Positions 9,092-18,427 of a stretch of DNA of 64,000 bases are shown one piece after another. Each line of letters begins with the position of its first letter. The stretch's first letter is position 1. A program made the position numbers and the translations under genes. The DNA is from Azospirillum humicireducens. GTDB taxonomy: Bacteria > Pseudomonadota > Alphaproteobacteria > Azospirillales > Azospirillaceae. The notes beneath the pieces were generated by a model that saw only the letters and a program-made list of their open reading frames with translations, searched no databases and had not been told where the DNA came from. Where the stretch lies: positions 922,501-986,500 of the forward strand of contig NZ_CP015285.1 in the NCBI RefSeq assembly GCF_001639105.2, written 5' to 3'.

Positions 9092-9108
9092 CCTCTCGCC
9101 CGCACGCC

Positions 9109-10194
9109 TCACAAATCCTGCATCGGGAAAACCGCGTCCTTGCGTTCGACCGGGCTCGGCGCGTGCAGCACCCAGCCGTTCCAGCCGAGCCGCGACCCGT
9201 CGGCATCGTCCTCGCCGGCGCCAAGGCGGGCGGCGGGAACCTCGGCGGCCAGCAGGCTCACCTGAAGCTCGAAATCCAGCTCCGGCCCGACATACATGCG
9301 GACCAGATCCTGCAGCTTCCGGAACTCGCGGCCTTCCGGCATGAAGTCGCGGAACTGGTCGTGGTTCAGCGGGCCGATGCGCAGGCGGAACTTGCCCTGG
9401 ACGTCCCAGGCGCGATCGCCGGCCAGCGCGTCGATTCCCAGCCGGCAATGCTGGCCATCGGGTGCCGACAGGCTGGGCAGGCGGGTCTGCCCGTCCGGCG
9501 CAATCGGCAGCCAGCTGCCGACGAAGCTCTCCACCGTCACCGGCCGGCCGAGGAAATCCGACAGCATCTCCTGCAGGTCGGTGGCCGAGCGGGTGCCGCG
9601 CGACATCAGGCCGGAGTAATGCAGGAGGGTCTCGTCCTCAACCACCAGCCGCTTGCTCAGCGACGGCTGGCCGATGCCGACGAAGCTGGACAGCGTGGTG
9701 CTGACCGGATCGGGCTCCCGTAACCCCTGGCCGCGTTCGAAGGACACCGGCAGCCGGTATTTGGCCCAGGCGCGGTAGAACAGCGAGAAGCTGCGGTGGT
9801 GGAAGACGTCGAAGAAGTCGCGCAGAGCCCGGTTCCGCTCGCGCAAGCTGCGGATCATCAGTTCGGTATAATGCTGCGGCAGAACGCCCAGCGGACCGAC
9901 CAGCCCCAGGAAGGCGCCCACCACCGTCGGCGGACGCCCGTCCACCCCCGGTTCCGCCCCGGCGACCTGGTTGCCGGGAAAGGTCAGCGAGGTCTCGGCG
10001 CGCAGGCGCACCACCTCCTCGCGCGGGTCATGGTCATGGCCCACGGCATGGCGGCGGGTGTTGCGCGGGTCGCGCGCATCGCGCCGCGCCTGCCATTCCA
10101 GAACCCGCACCGCCTGGAAGAAGTCGAAGCGGTGGGGCGTGCGGAACAGCCGGTCGATTACAGAAGCGGGCGGTTGCCGGCGCGGGCGGGCCAT
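9109..10194 (-). CDS. tssG: T6SS baseplate subunit TssG (ImpH)
   Basis: 361 residues, the normal TssG length. The start at 10194 gives MARPRRQPPASVIDRLFRTP, followed by the family hallmark PHRFDFFQAVRVLE. Further TssG features are LRAETSLTFPG, VGAFLGLVGPLGVLPQHYTE and a C-terminal LGWNGWVL. TssG joins TssE, TssF and TssK in the baseplate wedge. The start overlaps the 3' end of tssF by 37 bases. The frame stays open upstream through the whole of tssF, but that extension is a shadow: TssF is read in another frame and the conserved N-terminus begins here. Confidence 0.97.
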   Translation of the reverse strand: MARPRRQPPASVIDRLFRTPHRFDFFQAVRVLEWQARRDARDPRNTRRHAVGHDHDPREEVVRLRAETSLTFPGNQVAGAEPGVDGRPPTVVGAFLGLVGPLGVLPQHYTELMIRSLRERNRALRDFFDVFHHRSFSLFYRAWAKYRLPVSFERGQGLREPDPVSTTLSSFVGIGQPSLSKRLVVEDETLLHYSGLMSRGTRSATDLQEMLSDFLGRPVTVESFVGSWLPIAPDGQTRLPSLSAPDGQHCRLGIDALAGDRAWDVQGKFRLRIGPLNHDQFRDFMPEGREFRKLQDLVRMYVGPELDFELQVSLLAAEVPAARLGAGEDDADGSRLGWNGWVLHAPSPVERKDAVFPMQDL

Positions 10195-11990
10195 GTGCGG
10201 AGCACTCCGGTGCGGCCCTTGACCGTGGCGGTCAGCCGCGTGAAGGAATTGATCGAGCAGTACAGCCCCAGGAAATGGTCGAGAATCATCGCCAGCAGGA
10301 ACATGCCACTGCCGCTGAAGCGCTGTGGGTCGAACTCGATGCCGACATCGATGCCGCGGCACATGGCATCGCCCCAGGCGACATCGCCCGGCCGGGACGG
10401 CGCCCGCGCGGTGCCGCGCTTGGTCGTCACCTTGACGATGCCGTCGGCGATGCCGCGCGTCTCGGCGGAATCGCGGAAGTCGTAGAGCCGCAGGATCTCC
10501 CGCAGCGCCTCCGTCCCCTCCGCCCCGCCGGAGATCGACAAATGGTTCAGCAGCAAGTGGGAAACGAGGCGCCAGCGATGGCCCTTGCGTTCGGCGGTGC
10601 GCAGGGTCGGCGTCGGCGGCGTCAGGCAGGACAGGCCGGCCACCGCCGCCATTCCCTCCGTCAGCTTCAGATGCGGGTGGCCGCCGCCATAGGGAAGCTG
10701 TCCGGGAAGGTCGCGGTTGAGGCAGGTCGTCTCCACCGACAGCACGGACTCTGCCGGACTCGACGGGTCGAAGTCGAGATCGACCAGCGCCAGATGCACC
10801 TCGGTGCCGGGATCGCGCCCGCCGGCCGGGCGGCGGCTGGCGGTGTAGTAGGTGCGGCTGACCGCTTCGACGCCGCCGTGGCGCAGGCCGTAGAAGGGCA
10901 GGAAGCGCCGCTGCGTACCGTCCGGATCGCTCGCCAGCACGCTGTCGACCGAATGGACCTCCAGCGCGCCGGGACGCCGTGCGTCTGGGACGATGCGGTA
11001 CTCGTGCTGGGTCTGTGTCTGGGGTTCCGCCTCGGCCCGCTGACGGAACAGGTTGACCACCGGGGTGCAGCCCAGCGCGAAATTGTCCTTTGACACCGCG
11101 CGTTCCAGATCGCCGTCGGTGTTGTTCAGATAGATGAAGATCTCCAGCGTGTTGCCGGCCCGGCGCAGCACCTTCGGCGAGACGTGAAGGTCGAAGAACA
11201 GGAACTTCTCCGGGAAGGCGAAATACTCGGTCAGCAGCCGATAGCCGCGATGGGAGCGGGCGGGGTAGGGCAGCATGCCCTCCTCGTCGCCGAAGCCGAC
11301 CGGGCGGATGGCGTCGGGGCCGAGGATCACCGCATTCGGATCCTGCGGGCCGTCGGCCAGCGCCACCGAGACGGCGTTGTTGAAGATCAACTCGTGCAAG
11401 GCATAGACCTGCTGCGGCTGGCCGCGCAGGAAGAAACGCAGGGTGTCCGGCGCCAGTTCCGTGAAGGTCATCTCCGGCACGCGGCAGCGCAGGGTGAGGC
11501 GCAGCGAGGCCACCGCGTCGCCCGCCCGCGGATTGGGCGGCGCCACCAGCGGCCGGCCGGCGAGCACCGCCTGGTCCAGCTCGATCGGCCACAGGGTCGC
11601 CGGATAGACGGTGCGGAAGCGGCAGGTTTCCCCGCGCAGCGCCTCCGTCTCCAACTCAGTCCCCTTCGGCACGGTGTGCGAGCCGGTCAGGTCCGGGCTG
11701 CTCCGCATCTGCACCACCGCCATCGACGGGATCGGCGCCAGATAATGCGGGTAGAGCACGTCCAGCAGCGTGTCCACCAGTTCCGGATACTCGTCGTCCA
11801 GCTTGCGGCTGATGCGGGCATTCAGGAAGGCGACGCCCTCCAGCAGCCGGGCGACGTGCGGATCCTCCACCGCGTCGGCGCTGAGCCGCAGCCGGCCGGC
11901 GATCTTCGGATGCGCCTCCGAGAACTCCGCCGCCATGCGGCGCAGATAGGTCAGCTCGCGGTTGTAATATGGGAGGAGTTCGTCAGCCAC
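10158..11990 (-). CDS. tssF: T6SS baseplate subunit TssF (ImpG)
   Basis: 610 residues, full length. It begins MADELLPYYNRELTYLRRMA, which is the diagnostic N-terminus of TssF, followed by PKIAGRLRLSADAVEDPHV and the region on gp6-like packing (VDTLLDVLYPHYLAPIPSMA). TssF forms the wedge core with TssG and is encoded directly upstream of it. It overlaps tssE by 8 bases at its start and tssG by 37 at its end, so tssE-tssF-tssG are translated as a coupled set. Confidence 0.98.
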   Translation of the reverse strand: MADELLPYYNRELTYLRRMAAEFSEAHPKIAGRLRLSADAVEDPHVARLLEGVAFLNARISRKLDDEYPELVDTLLDVLYPHYLAPIPSMAVVQMRSSPDLTGSHTVPKGTELETEALRGETCRFRTVYPATLWPIELDQAVLAGRPLVAPPNPRAGDAVASLRLTLRCRVPEMTFTELAPDTLRFFLRGQPQQVYALHELIFNNAVSVALADGPQDPNAVILGPDAIRPVGFGDEEGMLPYPARSHRGYRLLTEYFAFPEKFLFFDLHVSPKVLRRAGNTLEIFIYLNNTDGDLERAVSKDNFALGCTPVVNLFRQRAEAEPQTQTQHEYRIVPDARRPGALEVHSVDSVLASDPDGTQRRFLPFYGLRHGGVEAVSRTYYTASRRPAGGRDPGTEVHLALVDLDFDPSSPAESVLSVETTCLNRDLPGQLPYGGGHPHLKLTEGMAAVAGLSCLTPPTPTLRTAERKGHRWRLVSHLLLNHLSISGGAEGTEALREILRLYDFRDSAETRGIADGIVKVTTKRGTARAPSRPGDVAWGDAMCRGIDVGIEFDPQRFSGSGMFLLAMILDHFLGLYCSINSFTRLTATVKGRTGVLRTWPARAGNRPLL

Positions 11991-12459
11991 GGGCCTTGCT
12001 CGTCACGGAGACCATGTTGGAAGTGGGATCGACCACCGAATCGAAGACCATCGGTTCCGGCGCCGGGTCGGCATGGATCAGCGCCTCGATCCGGAAGCGC
12101 AGCGTGCGGTCGGCCGGGTCGCTGTTCTCGACCATGGTCACCGCCAGATGGGCGAAGCGCGGCTCCCACCGGCGGATGGCCGCCTCGATCTGCGCCACCA
12201 CCTCGCGCCGGCGGGAGTCGGTGGCGACATTCTCCACCAGCAGGTCGTGGCAGCCATAGCCGAGGATCGAATCCGCCAGCTCCGTCAGGTCGTCCGGCCA
12301 GCCCAGCACCCGGCGACGGGTGTTCAGCAGGTTTTCCAGGTCGCGCCGGATCGCCGCCCGCAGGTCCGCCACGGTGTGCGGCCGCGGCGCGACATGCTCC
12401 GGCGTGTCGTCGAGCAGACGGTCCAGGACTGACAGGGTGATGGACTGGTTGCGATCCAT
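11983..12459 (-). CDS. tssE: T6SS baseplate subunit TssE (GPW/gp25-like, ImpF)
   Basis: 158 residues, usual TssE size. The motif LTLSVLDRLLDDTPE at the N-terminus, the segment LRAAIRRDLENLLNTRRR and the gp25-type core LGYGCHDL and VAQIEAAIRRWEPRF are clear. TssE resembles phage T4 gp25 and starts sheath polymerisation on the baseplate. The gene is separated from the upstream tagJ by a palindromic repeat and overlaps tssF by 8 bases. Confidence 0.97.
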   Translation of the reverse strand: MDRNQSITLSVLDRLLDDTPEHVAPRPHTVADLRAAIRRDLENLLNTRRRVLGWPDDLTELADSILGYGCHDLLVENVATDSRRREVVAQIEAAIRRWEPRFAHLAVTMVENSDPADRTLRFRIEALIHADPAPEPMVFDSVVDPTSNMVSVTSKARG

Positions 12460-12488
12460 GGGGTGGCTTTCTTATGCAGGGACTGTCC

Positions 12489-12597
12489 GCCCCCTCCCTA
12501 ACCCTCCCCCGCTTCGCGGGAGAGGGGACTGCCGCTGAACTTCCGCAAAGCTCCTACCCCCTCTCCCGCAAAGCGGGGGAGGGATGGGGAGGGGGCA
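12489..12597. repeat. G/C-rich inverted-repeat element (family copy in tagJ-tssE gap)
   Basis: The left arm GCCCCCTCCCTAACCCTCCC continues into CCCGCTTCGCGGGAGAGGGG. About 30 bases later the right arm CCCCCTCTCCCGCAAAGCGG ends in GGATGGGGAGGGGGC. The whole element is one large inverted repeat with a smaller hairpin in each arm. It is the main content of the 153-base gap between two co-oriented T6SS genes. Confidence 0.85.
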
Positions 12598-12612
12598 CCG
12601 GCATCAGGAGCC

Positions 12613-13410
12613 TCACACCGCCCCCGAGAACTCCAGCGTCCCCAGCTGCAGCATCGGAATACTCTCCTCGCCGACCAGGAAGCAGCGCTGGCCGATGCCG
12701 CGCACCGGTGCGTCCTCCGTCCAATCCGTCACGCGGCCCAGCTTCAGCGCATCCTCGGCATCGGCCGGGGCGCCACCATACAGCGTCGGCAGATAGACCT
12801 CGCCGTCCGGGCCGCCGCGCACCACCATGTGGGCCGGGCGCCACAGCAGATCGCGCGGACGCTGGGGCGCGCGGAACTCGACCAGCTCCACCGTCTCGGT
12901 GGCGATCCAGAAATACTTGCCGGTGCTGGTGTAGACTTCGAAGAAGCCACCGGTCAGGTCGTCCAGGTCGCGGAAATCGTCGAAGTGCGTGCCGTCATGG
13001 CTGCCGGACACCGGCGGGCGCATCTCCTCGGCCTGGGCCAGCTTGGCCACGGCGTCGGCGGTGTCGCCGGCGCGCAGCGCGACCAGCGCCTCCAGATGCA
13101 GGCGCAGATGGTCGGCCGGCTGGTCGATGAATTCCGGCACGCGGCCGTCGGCGAACAGCTGGCGCCGCGCCTGCTCGGCCCGCACCAGCTGGCGGAACAG
13201 CGCCATGGTGACGGCGACCTGCGGCTCCTGCGTGCCGATGGTGTCGAGCTGCAGGTCGGCGCGGTCCAGGTTGCCGGCGAAGCTCAGCAGCTCGGCCAGG
13301 AAGACGCGGCGGTCGAGATCGGTCGGCTTCTTCTTGATCTCGCCGTTCAGCGCGGTGATCGCCTCGCCGAGGCGGCCCGCCTGGAACAGCTGGGCTGCGG
13401 TTTCGCTCAT
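12613..13410 (-). CDS. tagJ: T6SS accessory protein TagJ (ImpE family)
   Basis: 265 residues. The ATG at 13410 follows GGGGGAGAT and starts MSETAAQLFQAGRLGEAITA, a TPR-like N-terminus found in ImpE/TagJ. Later family features include FDDFRDLDDLTGGFFEV, the WIATETVELVEF segment, and PRDLLWRPAHM. TagJ binds the sheath protein TssB in several species and adjusts sheath recycling by ClpV; it is present only in a subset of T6SS. It lies directly after the second tssC, as impE follows impD in Rhizobium leguminosarum. The longer upstream frame on this strand is a shadow of the tssC paralogue. Confidence 0.95.
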   Translation of the reverse strand: MSETAAQLFQAGRLGEAITALNGEIKKKPTDLDRRVFLAELLSFAGNLDRADLQLDTIGTQEPQVAVTMALFRQLVRAEQARRQLFADGRVPEFIDQPADHLRLHLEALVALRAGDTADAVAKLAQAEEMRPPVSGSHDGTHFDDFRDLDDLTGGFFEVYTSTGKYFWIATETVELVEFRAPQRPRDLLWRPAHMVVRGGPDGEVYLPTLYGGAPADAEDALKLGRVTDWTEDAPVRGIGQRCFLVGEESIPMLQLGTLEFSGAV

Positions 13411-13460
13411 GGTCTGTATCTCCCCCTCGATGGAGCGCCTGATGTCGCCGCTGCGGGCGG

Positions 13461-15011
13461 TCAGGCGGCACCGCCTGTTTGGGCCAGCTCGGTGACCAGC
13501 TTGAAGGTCGAGAAGACCTGATCCAGCTGGAAGTGCGGCCGAAGATGGATGACGCATTGATAGTTGCCGGGCTTGCCCGGAATGGCGCGGACCTGGATGC
13601 TGCCTTCGCGCAAGGGATAGCGGGCCTTCTGGTCCAGACTGGCGTCGTCGTTGCCCAGGCAGTAGCCGTGCAGCCAGCTCTGCAGGTCGCGCTCGCATTC
13701 CTCCGGCGTCACGAAGGAGCCGACGCGGTCGCGAACCATCACCTTGAGGAAATGGGCGAAGCGGGCGATGCAGAACATGTAGCGCAGCATCGCCGATAGC
13801 CGGGCGTTGGCCGTCGCCGTCGTGGTGGTGAACTGGCCGACCCGCTGGACCGACTGGTTGCCGTAGAAGACCAGATAGGGCGTATCCTTGCATCGGCTGA
13901 TCGGGATGAAGCCGAGATCGTCGAGATCGCGCTCCAGCTGGTCGGAGATCGAAACCTCGACCGAAAATTTCTGTGCCACCCTGATGCTGTCGGTGGCGAA
14001 GTCCGGCACCACCAGCTCGGTCACAAGCCCGCCGCCGACCACGTTGCGCTGGGCGCCGCGGATGTCGGCGAACCAGCCATGCTGCAGGAAGGAGCGGATC
14101 AGCACCGTGCCGAAGGCGTAGACGGCATTGCCCCAGCAATGGTCCTCCAGCCGCATGCCACCCTCACCGCCGACCGATTCCTCGCGGAAGCGGAAGCCGT
14201 GACGGGCCTGCGGGTCGTCGCCATAGGGTTCGCGCATCAGAACGCGCGGCAGGGCCACGCCGACGAACCGCGAATCCTCGGTCTCCTGGAAGCGCTGCCA
14301 GCGTTGGTACTCCGCTTGCCTCAGCACCGATTTGAGGTCGAGCGGAAGTCCGAGCTCGTGGAAGGTCTCCAGCCCGAACAGCTCGGGCGCCGCGCCGACG
14401 ATTGCCGGCGCGAAGGCGGCGGCGGCGACCTGGGCCAGCCCCTTGAGGCCGGATATGTCGTCGGTCGGTCTCTCCTTGGTCGGGCGATGCTGGACCGCGT
14501 AATCGCACAGCAGCACGCCGAAGGGGCGACCGCCGGGCATGCCGAACTCGTCGCTGTAGACCTTGTTGAACAGCTGGCTCTGGTCGAACTCGATGGCGCG
14601 TTCCTGGTCGCGGCACAGTTCGGCCCAGGTCAGGTTGAGCAGGCGCAAGACCACCGATTCGGCGTTCTGCGCCTGCTTGACCAGCGTGCGCACCCCGCGC
14701 CACGAGCCTTCCAGCGACTGGAAGCGCCTGTGGTGCAGGATGGCGTTGACCTGTTCGGACAGCAGCGCGTCGATGGCCGCGATGTCGCGGTCCAGCGCGG
14801 CGCGCAGCTTGTCCAGGCTGTCATGAACGGGAAGCGTGATGCCGAACCACAGCCGCAGCGCCTCTCCGGGGCCATTGGCCGCCAGGAAGGCGTCGAGCAG
14901 GCCGGCGTCGTCGCGGCCGAGCGCCATGTCGACCGCCCGCAGACGCAACGGCCGTTCAAGGACCGTCGCCTCCGCGTCGTCGGCATGGATATCGGCAGCG
15001 TGCCCGGTCAT
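13461..15011 (-). CDS. impD: Second TssC-like sheath protein (ImpD/EvpB family)
   Basis: 516 residues. Homologous to TssC throughout: FQSLEGSWRGVRTLVKQA, FDQSQLFNKVYSDEFGMPGG, the block HCWGNAVYAFGTVLIRSF, and a C-terminal PGKPGNYQCVIHLRPHFQLD that matches the end of the neighbouring TssC ([20 protein letters not shown]). The N-terminus has an extra ~70 residues (VLERPLRLRAVDMALGRDDA) absent from the first TssC. Imp-type clusters carry this paralogue between tssC and impE; its job is not settled. It starts 7 bases after the tssC stop. It could be a minor sheath or cap-like subunit; this is inference. Confidence 0.95.
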   Translation of the reverse strand: MTGHAADIHADDAEATVLERPLRLRAVDMALGRDDAGLLDAFLAANGPGEALRLWFGITLPVHDSLDKLRAALDRDIAAIDALLSEQVNAILHHRRFQSLEGSWRGVRTLVKQAQNAESVVLRLLNLTWAELCRDQERAIEFDQSQLFNKVYSDEFGMPGGRPFGVLLCDYAVQHRPTKERPTDDISGLKGLAQVAAAAFAPAIVGAAPELFGLETFHELGLPLDLKSVLRQAEYQRWQRFQETEDSRFVGVALPRVLMREPYGDDPQARHGFRFREESVGGEGGMRLEDHCWGNAVYAFGTVLIRSFLQHGWFADIRGAQRNVVGGGLVTELVVPDFATDSIRVAQKFSVEVSISDQLERDLDDLGFIPISRCKDTPYLVFYGNQSVQRVGQFTTTTATANARLSAMLRYMFCIARFAHFLKVMVRDRVGSFVTPEECERDLQSWLHGYCLGNDDASLDQKARYPLREGSIQVRAIPGKPGNYQCVIHLRPHFQLDQVFSTFKLVTELAQTGGAA

Positions 15012-15018
15012 GCGGCTA

Positions 15019-16512
15019 TCAGCCGGCCTGCGGGATGCGGGCGACCATGCGCATGGAGGTGGTCAGCTCCTCCATCTGCAGCCACGGGCGCATCCAGGCG
15101 ACGGCGTTGTAGGAGCCGGGCTTGCCCGGAATCTCCTTCACCTGCACCTTGGCTTCGGCCAGCGGGTACTTCGCCTTCATCTCCTGGCCCGCGGCTTCGT
15201 TGCCGTTGACGTAGTTCAGGATCCAGCGGTTCAGCCACGCCTCGCAGTCGCTCGCCTCCATGAAGGAGCCGATCTTGTCGCGCGCCATGATCTTCAGGTA
15301 ATGGGCGAAACGCGAGGTCGCCATGATGTAGGGCAGGCGGGCGGAGATCGCGGCGTTCGCGGTCGCCTCCGGCCGGTCGTACTTCTTGGGCTTCTGCGTG
15401 GTCTGGGCGCCGAAGAAGACGGCGTAGTCCTGGTTCTTGTAGTGGCAGAGCGGCAGGAAGCCCAGCTTCGACAGCTCGGCCTCGCGGCGGTCGGTGATGC
15501 CGATCTCGGTCGGGCACTTGGCGTCGCTGTCGCCGTCGTCCGAGGTGAAGGTGTGGAAGGGCAGGTTCTCCACCTTGCCGCCGCCCTCGGCGCCGCGGAT
15601 GGCCGTGCACCAGCCATACTGCGAGAAGGCGTTGGTCAGGCGCTGGCCCATCGCGTAGGCGGAGTTCATCCAGCAATAGTCGTTGTGGTGCATCGGACGG
15701 GCGATGCCGCCCTCGTAGGGGGCCTCCTCGTACGCGAACTCCTCGATCGGCTTGGTGTTGGCGCCGTAGGGCATGCGGGCGAGCACGCGCGGCATGGTCA
15801 GCGTGACGAAGCGGCTGTCGTCGCTCTCACGGAAGCTGCGCCACTTGGCATACTCGACGCTGTCGAAGATCTTCTCCAGGTCGCGCGGCTTCGACAGGTC
15901 GGTCATGTCCTCGAAGCCGAACAGCTTCGGGCTGGCCGCCGAGACGAAGGGAGCGAAGGCCGCGGCCGCGACGTTGGAGACGCCGGTCAGCAGCTCCATG
16001 TCGTCGGGGTGGTTGGTGAACTCGTAATCGCCGATCAGGGCGCCGTAGGGCTCGCCGCCGGCGATGCCGAACTCGTTCTCGTAGATCTTCTTGAAAAGGT
16101 TGCTCTGGTCGAACTCGGCCGCCTTGGAGATGTCCTTGTACAGGTCCTTCTTCGGGCAGTTCATGACGCGGATCTTGAGGTTCGACCCCGTCTCCGAGTT
16201 CATGACCAGATAGTTCAGGCCGCGCCACGAGCCTTCCAGCTTCTGGAACTTGTCGTGGTGCATGATGGCGTTGAGCTGCTTGCTGATCTTGGCGTCGATC
16301 GCGGCGATCGCCTTGTTGATCGTCTGGCCCAGGTTCTTGTTGAAGGTGACCGTGCCGGCCAGCGCTTCCTGGGTCAGGGTGCGCAGCAGCTCCTGCGCAC
16401 GGTCCGGCTCGGTCTGCTTGGTGGCAGCGATGGCCTGGTCGAGGATCGAGAGGCCGGTACCTTCGGCAACGGCACCGGTGGCGCCTGCGCCCTGGGTCTG
16501 AGCGTCGCTCAT
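15019..16512 (-). CDS. tssC: T6SS contractile sheath large subunit TssC (VipB/ImpC)
   Basis: 497 residues, full length. Hallmarks are [53 protein letters not shown], the [19 protein letters not shown] block and the C-terminal MVARIPQAG. TssC pairs with TssB to build the contractile sheath and holds most of the sheath fold. It starts four bases after tssB, so both are made from one message in a coupled way. The predicted pI and codon use match the neighbours. Confidence 0.99.
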   Translation of the reverse strand: MSDAQTQGAGATGAVAEGTGLSILDQAIAATKQTEPDRAQELLRTLTQEALAGTVTFNKNLGQTINKAIAAIDAKISKQLNAIMHHDKFQKLEGSWRGLNYLVMNSETGSNLKIRVMNCPKKDLYKDISKAAEFDQSNLFKKIYENEFGIAGGEPYGALIGDYEFTNHPDDMELLTGVSNVAAAAFAPFVSAASPKLFGFEDMTDLSKPRDLEKIFDSVEYAKWRSFRESDDSRFVTLTMPRVLARMPYGANTKPIEEFAYEEAPYEGGIARPMHHNDYCWMNSAYAMGQRLTNAFSQYGWCTAIRGAEGGGKVENLPFHTFTSDDGDSDAKCPTEIGITDRREAELSKLGFLPLCHYKNQDYAVFFGAQTTQKPKKYDRPEATANAAISARLPYIMATSRFAHYLKIMARDKIGSFMEASDCEAWLNRWILNYVNGNEAAGQEMKAKYPLAEAKVQVKEIPGKPGSYNAVAWMRPWLQMEELTTSMRMVARIPQAG

Positions 16513-16516
16513 CGGA

Positions 16517-17023
16517 TCAACCCTCCTTCTTCTCGGAGCCGAGCTCGCCGCTCAGCGCCTTCAGCTCGTCGGTGTTCTGCAGCACGCGCTCCAGCAGGCC
16601 CTCCAGCTCTTCCGAGCGGTCGGCCTTGCTCAGCAGGTCGCGCAGCTGGTTGCGGGTCTCCAGCAGCTTGCGCAGCGGCTCGACCTGCTGGACGACGCGG
16701 CCCGGCTCGAAATCCTCCATCGACTTGAAGGCCAGCTCGACAGCCATCTCGGTGCCGTCGTCGGCCAGGGTGTTTTCCACCTTCATCTTCAGGCCGGGCG
16801 TCATGCGGGCCATGACGTCGTTGAAGTTGTCGCGGTCGATCTGGATGAACTTGCGGTCCTTCAGGGGCTTCAGCGGCTCCGTCGGGTCGCCGGAGAAGTC
16901 GCCGAGCACGCCCACGACGAAGGGCAGCTCCTTGACGACGGTCGCACCTTCGGTCTCGACGTCGTAGGTGATGTGGACGCGGGGCTTGCGCACGCGATCC
17001 AGCTTCTGGTGGATACTCGCCAT
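16517..17023 (-). CDS. tssB: T6SS contractile sheath small subunit TssB (VipA/ImpB)
   Basis: 168 residues, typical TssB length. It begins [20 protein letters not shown] and continues with the family motif [13 protein letters not shown], then [18 protein letters not shown]. The C-terminal helical part ([20 protein letters not shown]) is where ClpV or TagJ binds in characterised homologues. It is preceded by GGGAGG about 7 bases upstream of the ATG and lies 44 bases after tssA. Confidence 0.99.
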   Translation of the reverse strand: MASIHQKLDRVRKPRVHITYDVETEGATVVKELPFVVGVLGDFSGDPTEPLKPLKDRKFIQIDRDNFNDVMARMTPGLKMKVENTLADDGTEMAVELAFKSMEDFEPGRVVQQVEPLRKLLETRNQLRDLLSKADRSEELEGLLERVLQNTDELKALSGELGSEKKEG

Positions 17024-17067
17024 GTTATCGGACCTCCCTGCTCACGCCGTAGGATAGGCGGTGATCG

Positions 17068-18210
17068 TCAATACCCTGATTGCTCTGCCGGCGGCGGCGC
17101 CTTGGCGCCGGACGCGATGAAGAACTGCCGCCGCGTTTCCTCGTCGGTGATGAGCTCCATCAGGAGTTCCTGCAACGACATGCGGCCGCGGCGGACCACC
17201 TCCTCAAGCGTGTAGGAGATGGGGGAATGGGGTTCCGTCTTGCGGAAGAAATCGGCGACCTGCAAGAGAACCTTGAAGGCCTCTTCGCGCGTTGCCACAG
17301 CCCCGCTCGCCTGGACCTTGGCGCCGGCCGCCGCGACAGCCCCGCCGCCGGCCGCAACCGGGTCTGCTGTGGACGCGGCGGCGGTCTCTGCGGCAGCGGT
17401 TTCGTCGCCGCCCAGCGTTGCCAGACGGTCGCGCGCGGCGTAGTTGACGGCATCCAGCGCCGCCGTCAGCACATTGCGGATGTTGCCGGCCGGCGGCGCG
17501 TCGTAGCCGGCCTTGTCGTAGAGAACCTTGCCAAGCGCCTCAAACTCGTCGATGGCGCCCTGGATGTCCTCCAGCAAGGTCTTGAATTCGGAAGCCGGCG
17601 TTTCGCGGACGCTCTGCTCGAACTGGTCCCAGGTGACGGCGCCGTTGTCGATGCGGGCCTGTCGGCGGGCCTCGTCGGTGATCTTCGCCAGTTCGATGGC
17701 CTGTTCGTACTGCCAGAGCGAATAGGGAATGTCGCCCATGGTCAGCGGCACCTTGCGGACCGGCTGGATCAGCGTGCCGTCTGCCGATTCGCCGTTCAGG
17801 CCGGTCAGCGGGCCGACGCGGGTGGCGATGCCGTCCTCGTCCGGGGCCGGATACAGATTGTCCCAGAACCGCTCCACCAGTCCGCGGGCGAGCGCGAAGC
17901 CGTCGCGCAGGCCGGCGTAGCCCTCGGCCCGCAGCAGCGCCTCGATGAACCAGGCGGTGACCTCGAGATCCTTCGCCTGGGTGCGCAGGATTCTCGGGCT
18001 GACTTCGAGAATGGTGCGCCATTCCGGTAGAAGGCCGCCGGCGTCATCCTCCACATCCATGGAGCGTTCCGCGGCACGGGCGGCGCTGCGGGCATCCTTT
18101 ACGGTGTAATAGTCTGCCGAGGCATTCTCGCGCAGGTCGATGCCTGATTCGGTATCGCCCTCGATGGGCTGCAAAAGTTCTTCGATGTCGAAAATCTGCG
18201 GTGTGGGCAT
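17068..18210 (-). CDS. tssA: T6SS assembly protein TssA (ImpA)
   Basis: 380 residues from the ATG at 18210 (MPTPQIFDIEELLQPIEGD), which matches where the ImpA N-terminal domain begins. A start at 18237 (MNVERVLSF...) is also possible because GGAAAGG lies upstream of 18210 inside that extension. The ImpA N-terminal domain is clear (SARAAERSMD, LPEWRTILEVSPRILRTQAK, DLEVTAWFIEALLRAEGYAG). The C-terminal section HSPISYTLEEVVRRGRMSLQ is the conserved end of the short TssA class. TssA caps the growing tail and coordinates tube and sheath extension. It is the first gene of the minus-strand block; its promoter should lie in 18,211-18,427. Confidence 0.96.
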   Translation of the reverse strand: MPTPQIFDIEELLQPIEGDTESGIDLRENASADYYTVKDARSAARAAERSMDVEDDAGGLLPEWRTILEVSPRILRTQAKDLEVTAWFIEALLRAEGYAGLRDGFALARGLVERFWDNLYPAPDEDGIATRVGPLTGLNGESADGTLIQPVRKVPLTMGDIPYSLWQYEQAIELAKITDEARRQARIDNGAVTWDQFEQSVRETPASEFKTLLEDIQGAIDEFEALGKVLYDKAGYDAPPAGNIRNVLTAALDAVNYAARDRLATLGGDETAAAETAAASTADPVAAGGGAVAAAGAKVQASGAVATREEAFKVLLQVADFFRKTEPHSPISYTLEEVVRRGRMSLQELLMELITDEETRRQFFIASGAKAPPPAEQSGY

Positions 18211-18280
18211 GAAGGAAAGCACCCTTTCCACATTCATATGAAGAAGGTCAGAGCCGCAGGTTGCGGGGCCCGCCGAATAG

Positions 18281-18294
18281 GGCAAAGCGTTTGC
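18281..18294 (+). promoter_or_regulatory. Weak sigma-54-like element in the tssA divergent spacer
   Basis: GGCAAAGCGTTTGC shows a GG and a GC separated by 10 bases, with CA after the GG and TT before the GC, as in -24/-12 promoters. It points toward the MORN-like and PAAR genes. The base before GG is G rather than T. In G/C-rich DNA such matches arise by chance, so this is only a candidate. Confidence 0.25.
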
Positions 18295-18427
18295 GCAGGC
18301 AAATTGATAGCGTTACTTCCGACGGTTCGACAAGGCTATTCGTCATTTCGCGGGCCGCCGAACAGAATATTGCAGTTGCGTAACAATCAAGCGCCCGAGC
18401 TACCCCTATAAGCTTGACGAAACGCAA

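Noticed and set aside
10195..11592. Upstream extension of the tssG frame
   Set aside because: Overlaps tssF completely; the conserved TssG N-terminus begins at the ATG at 10,194.
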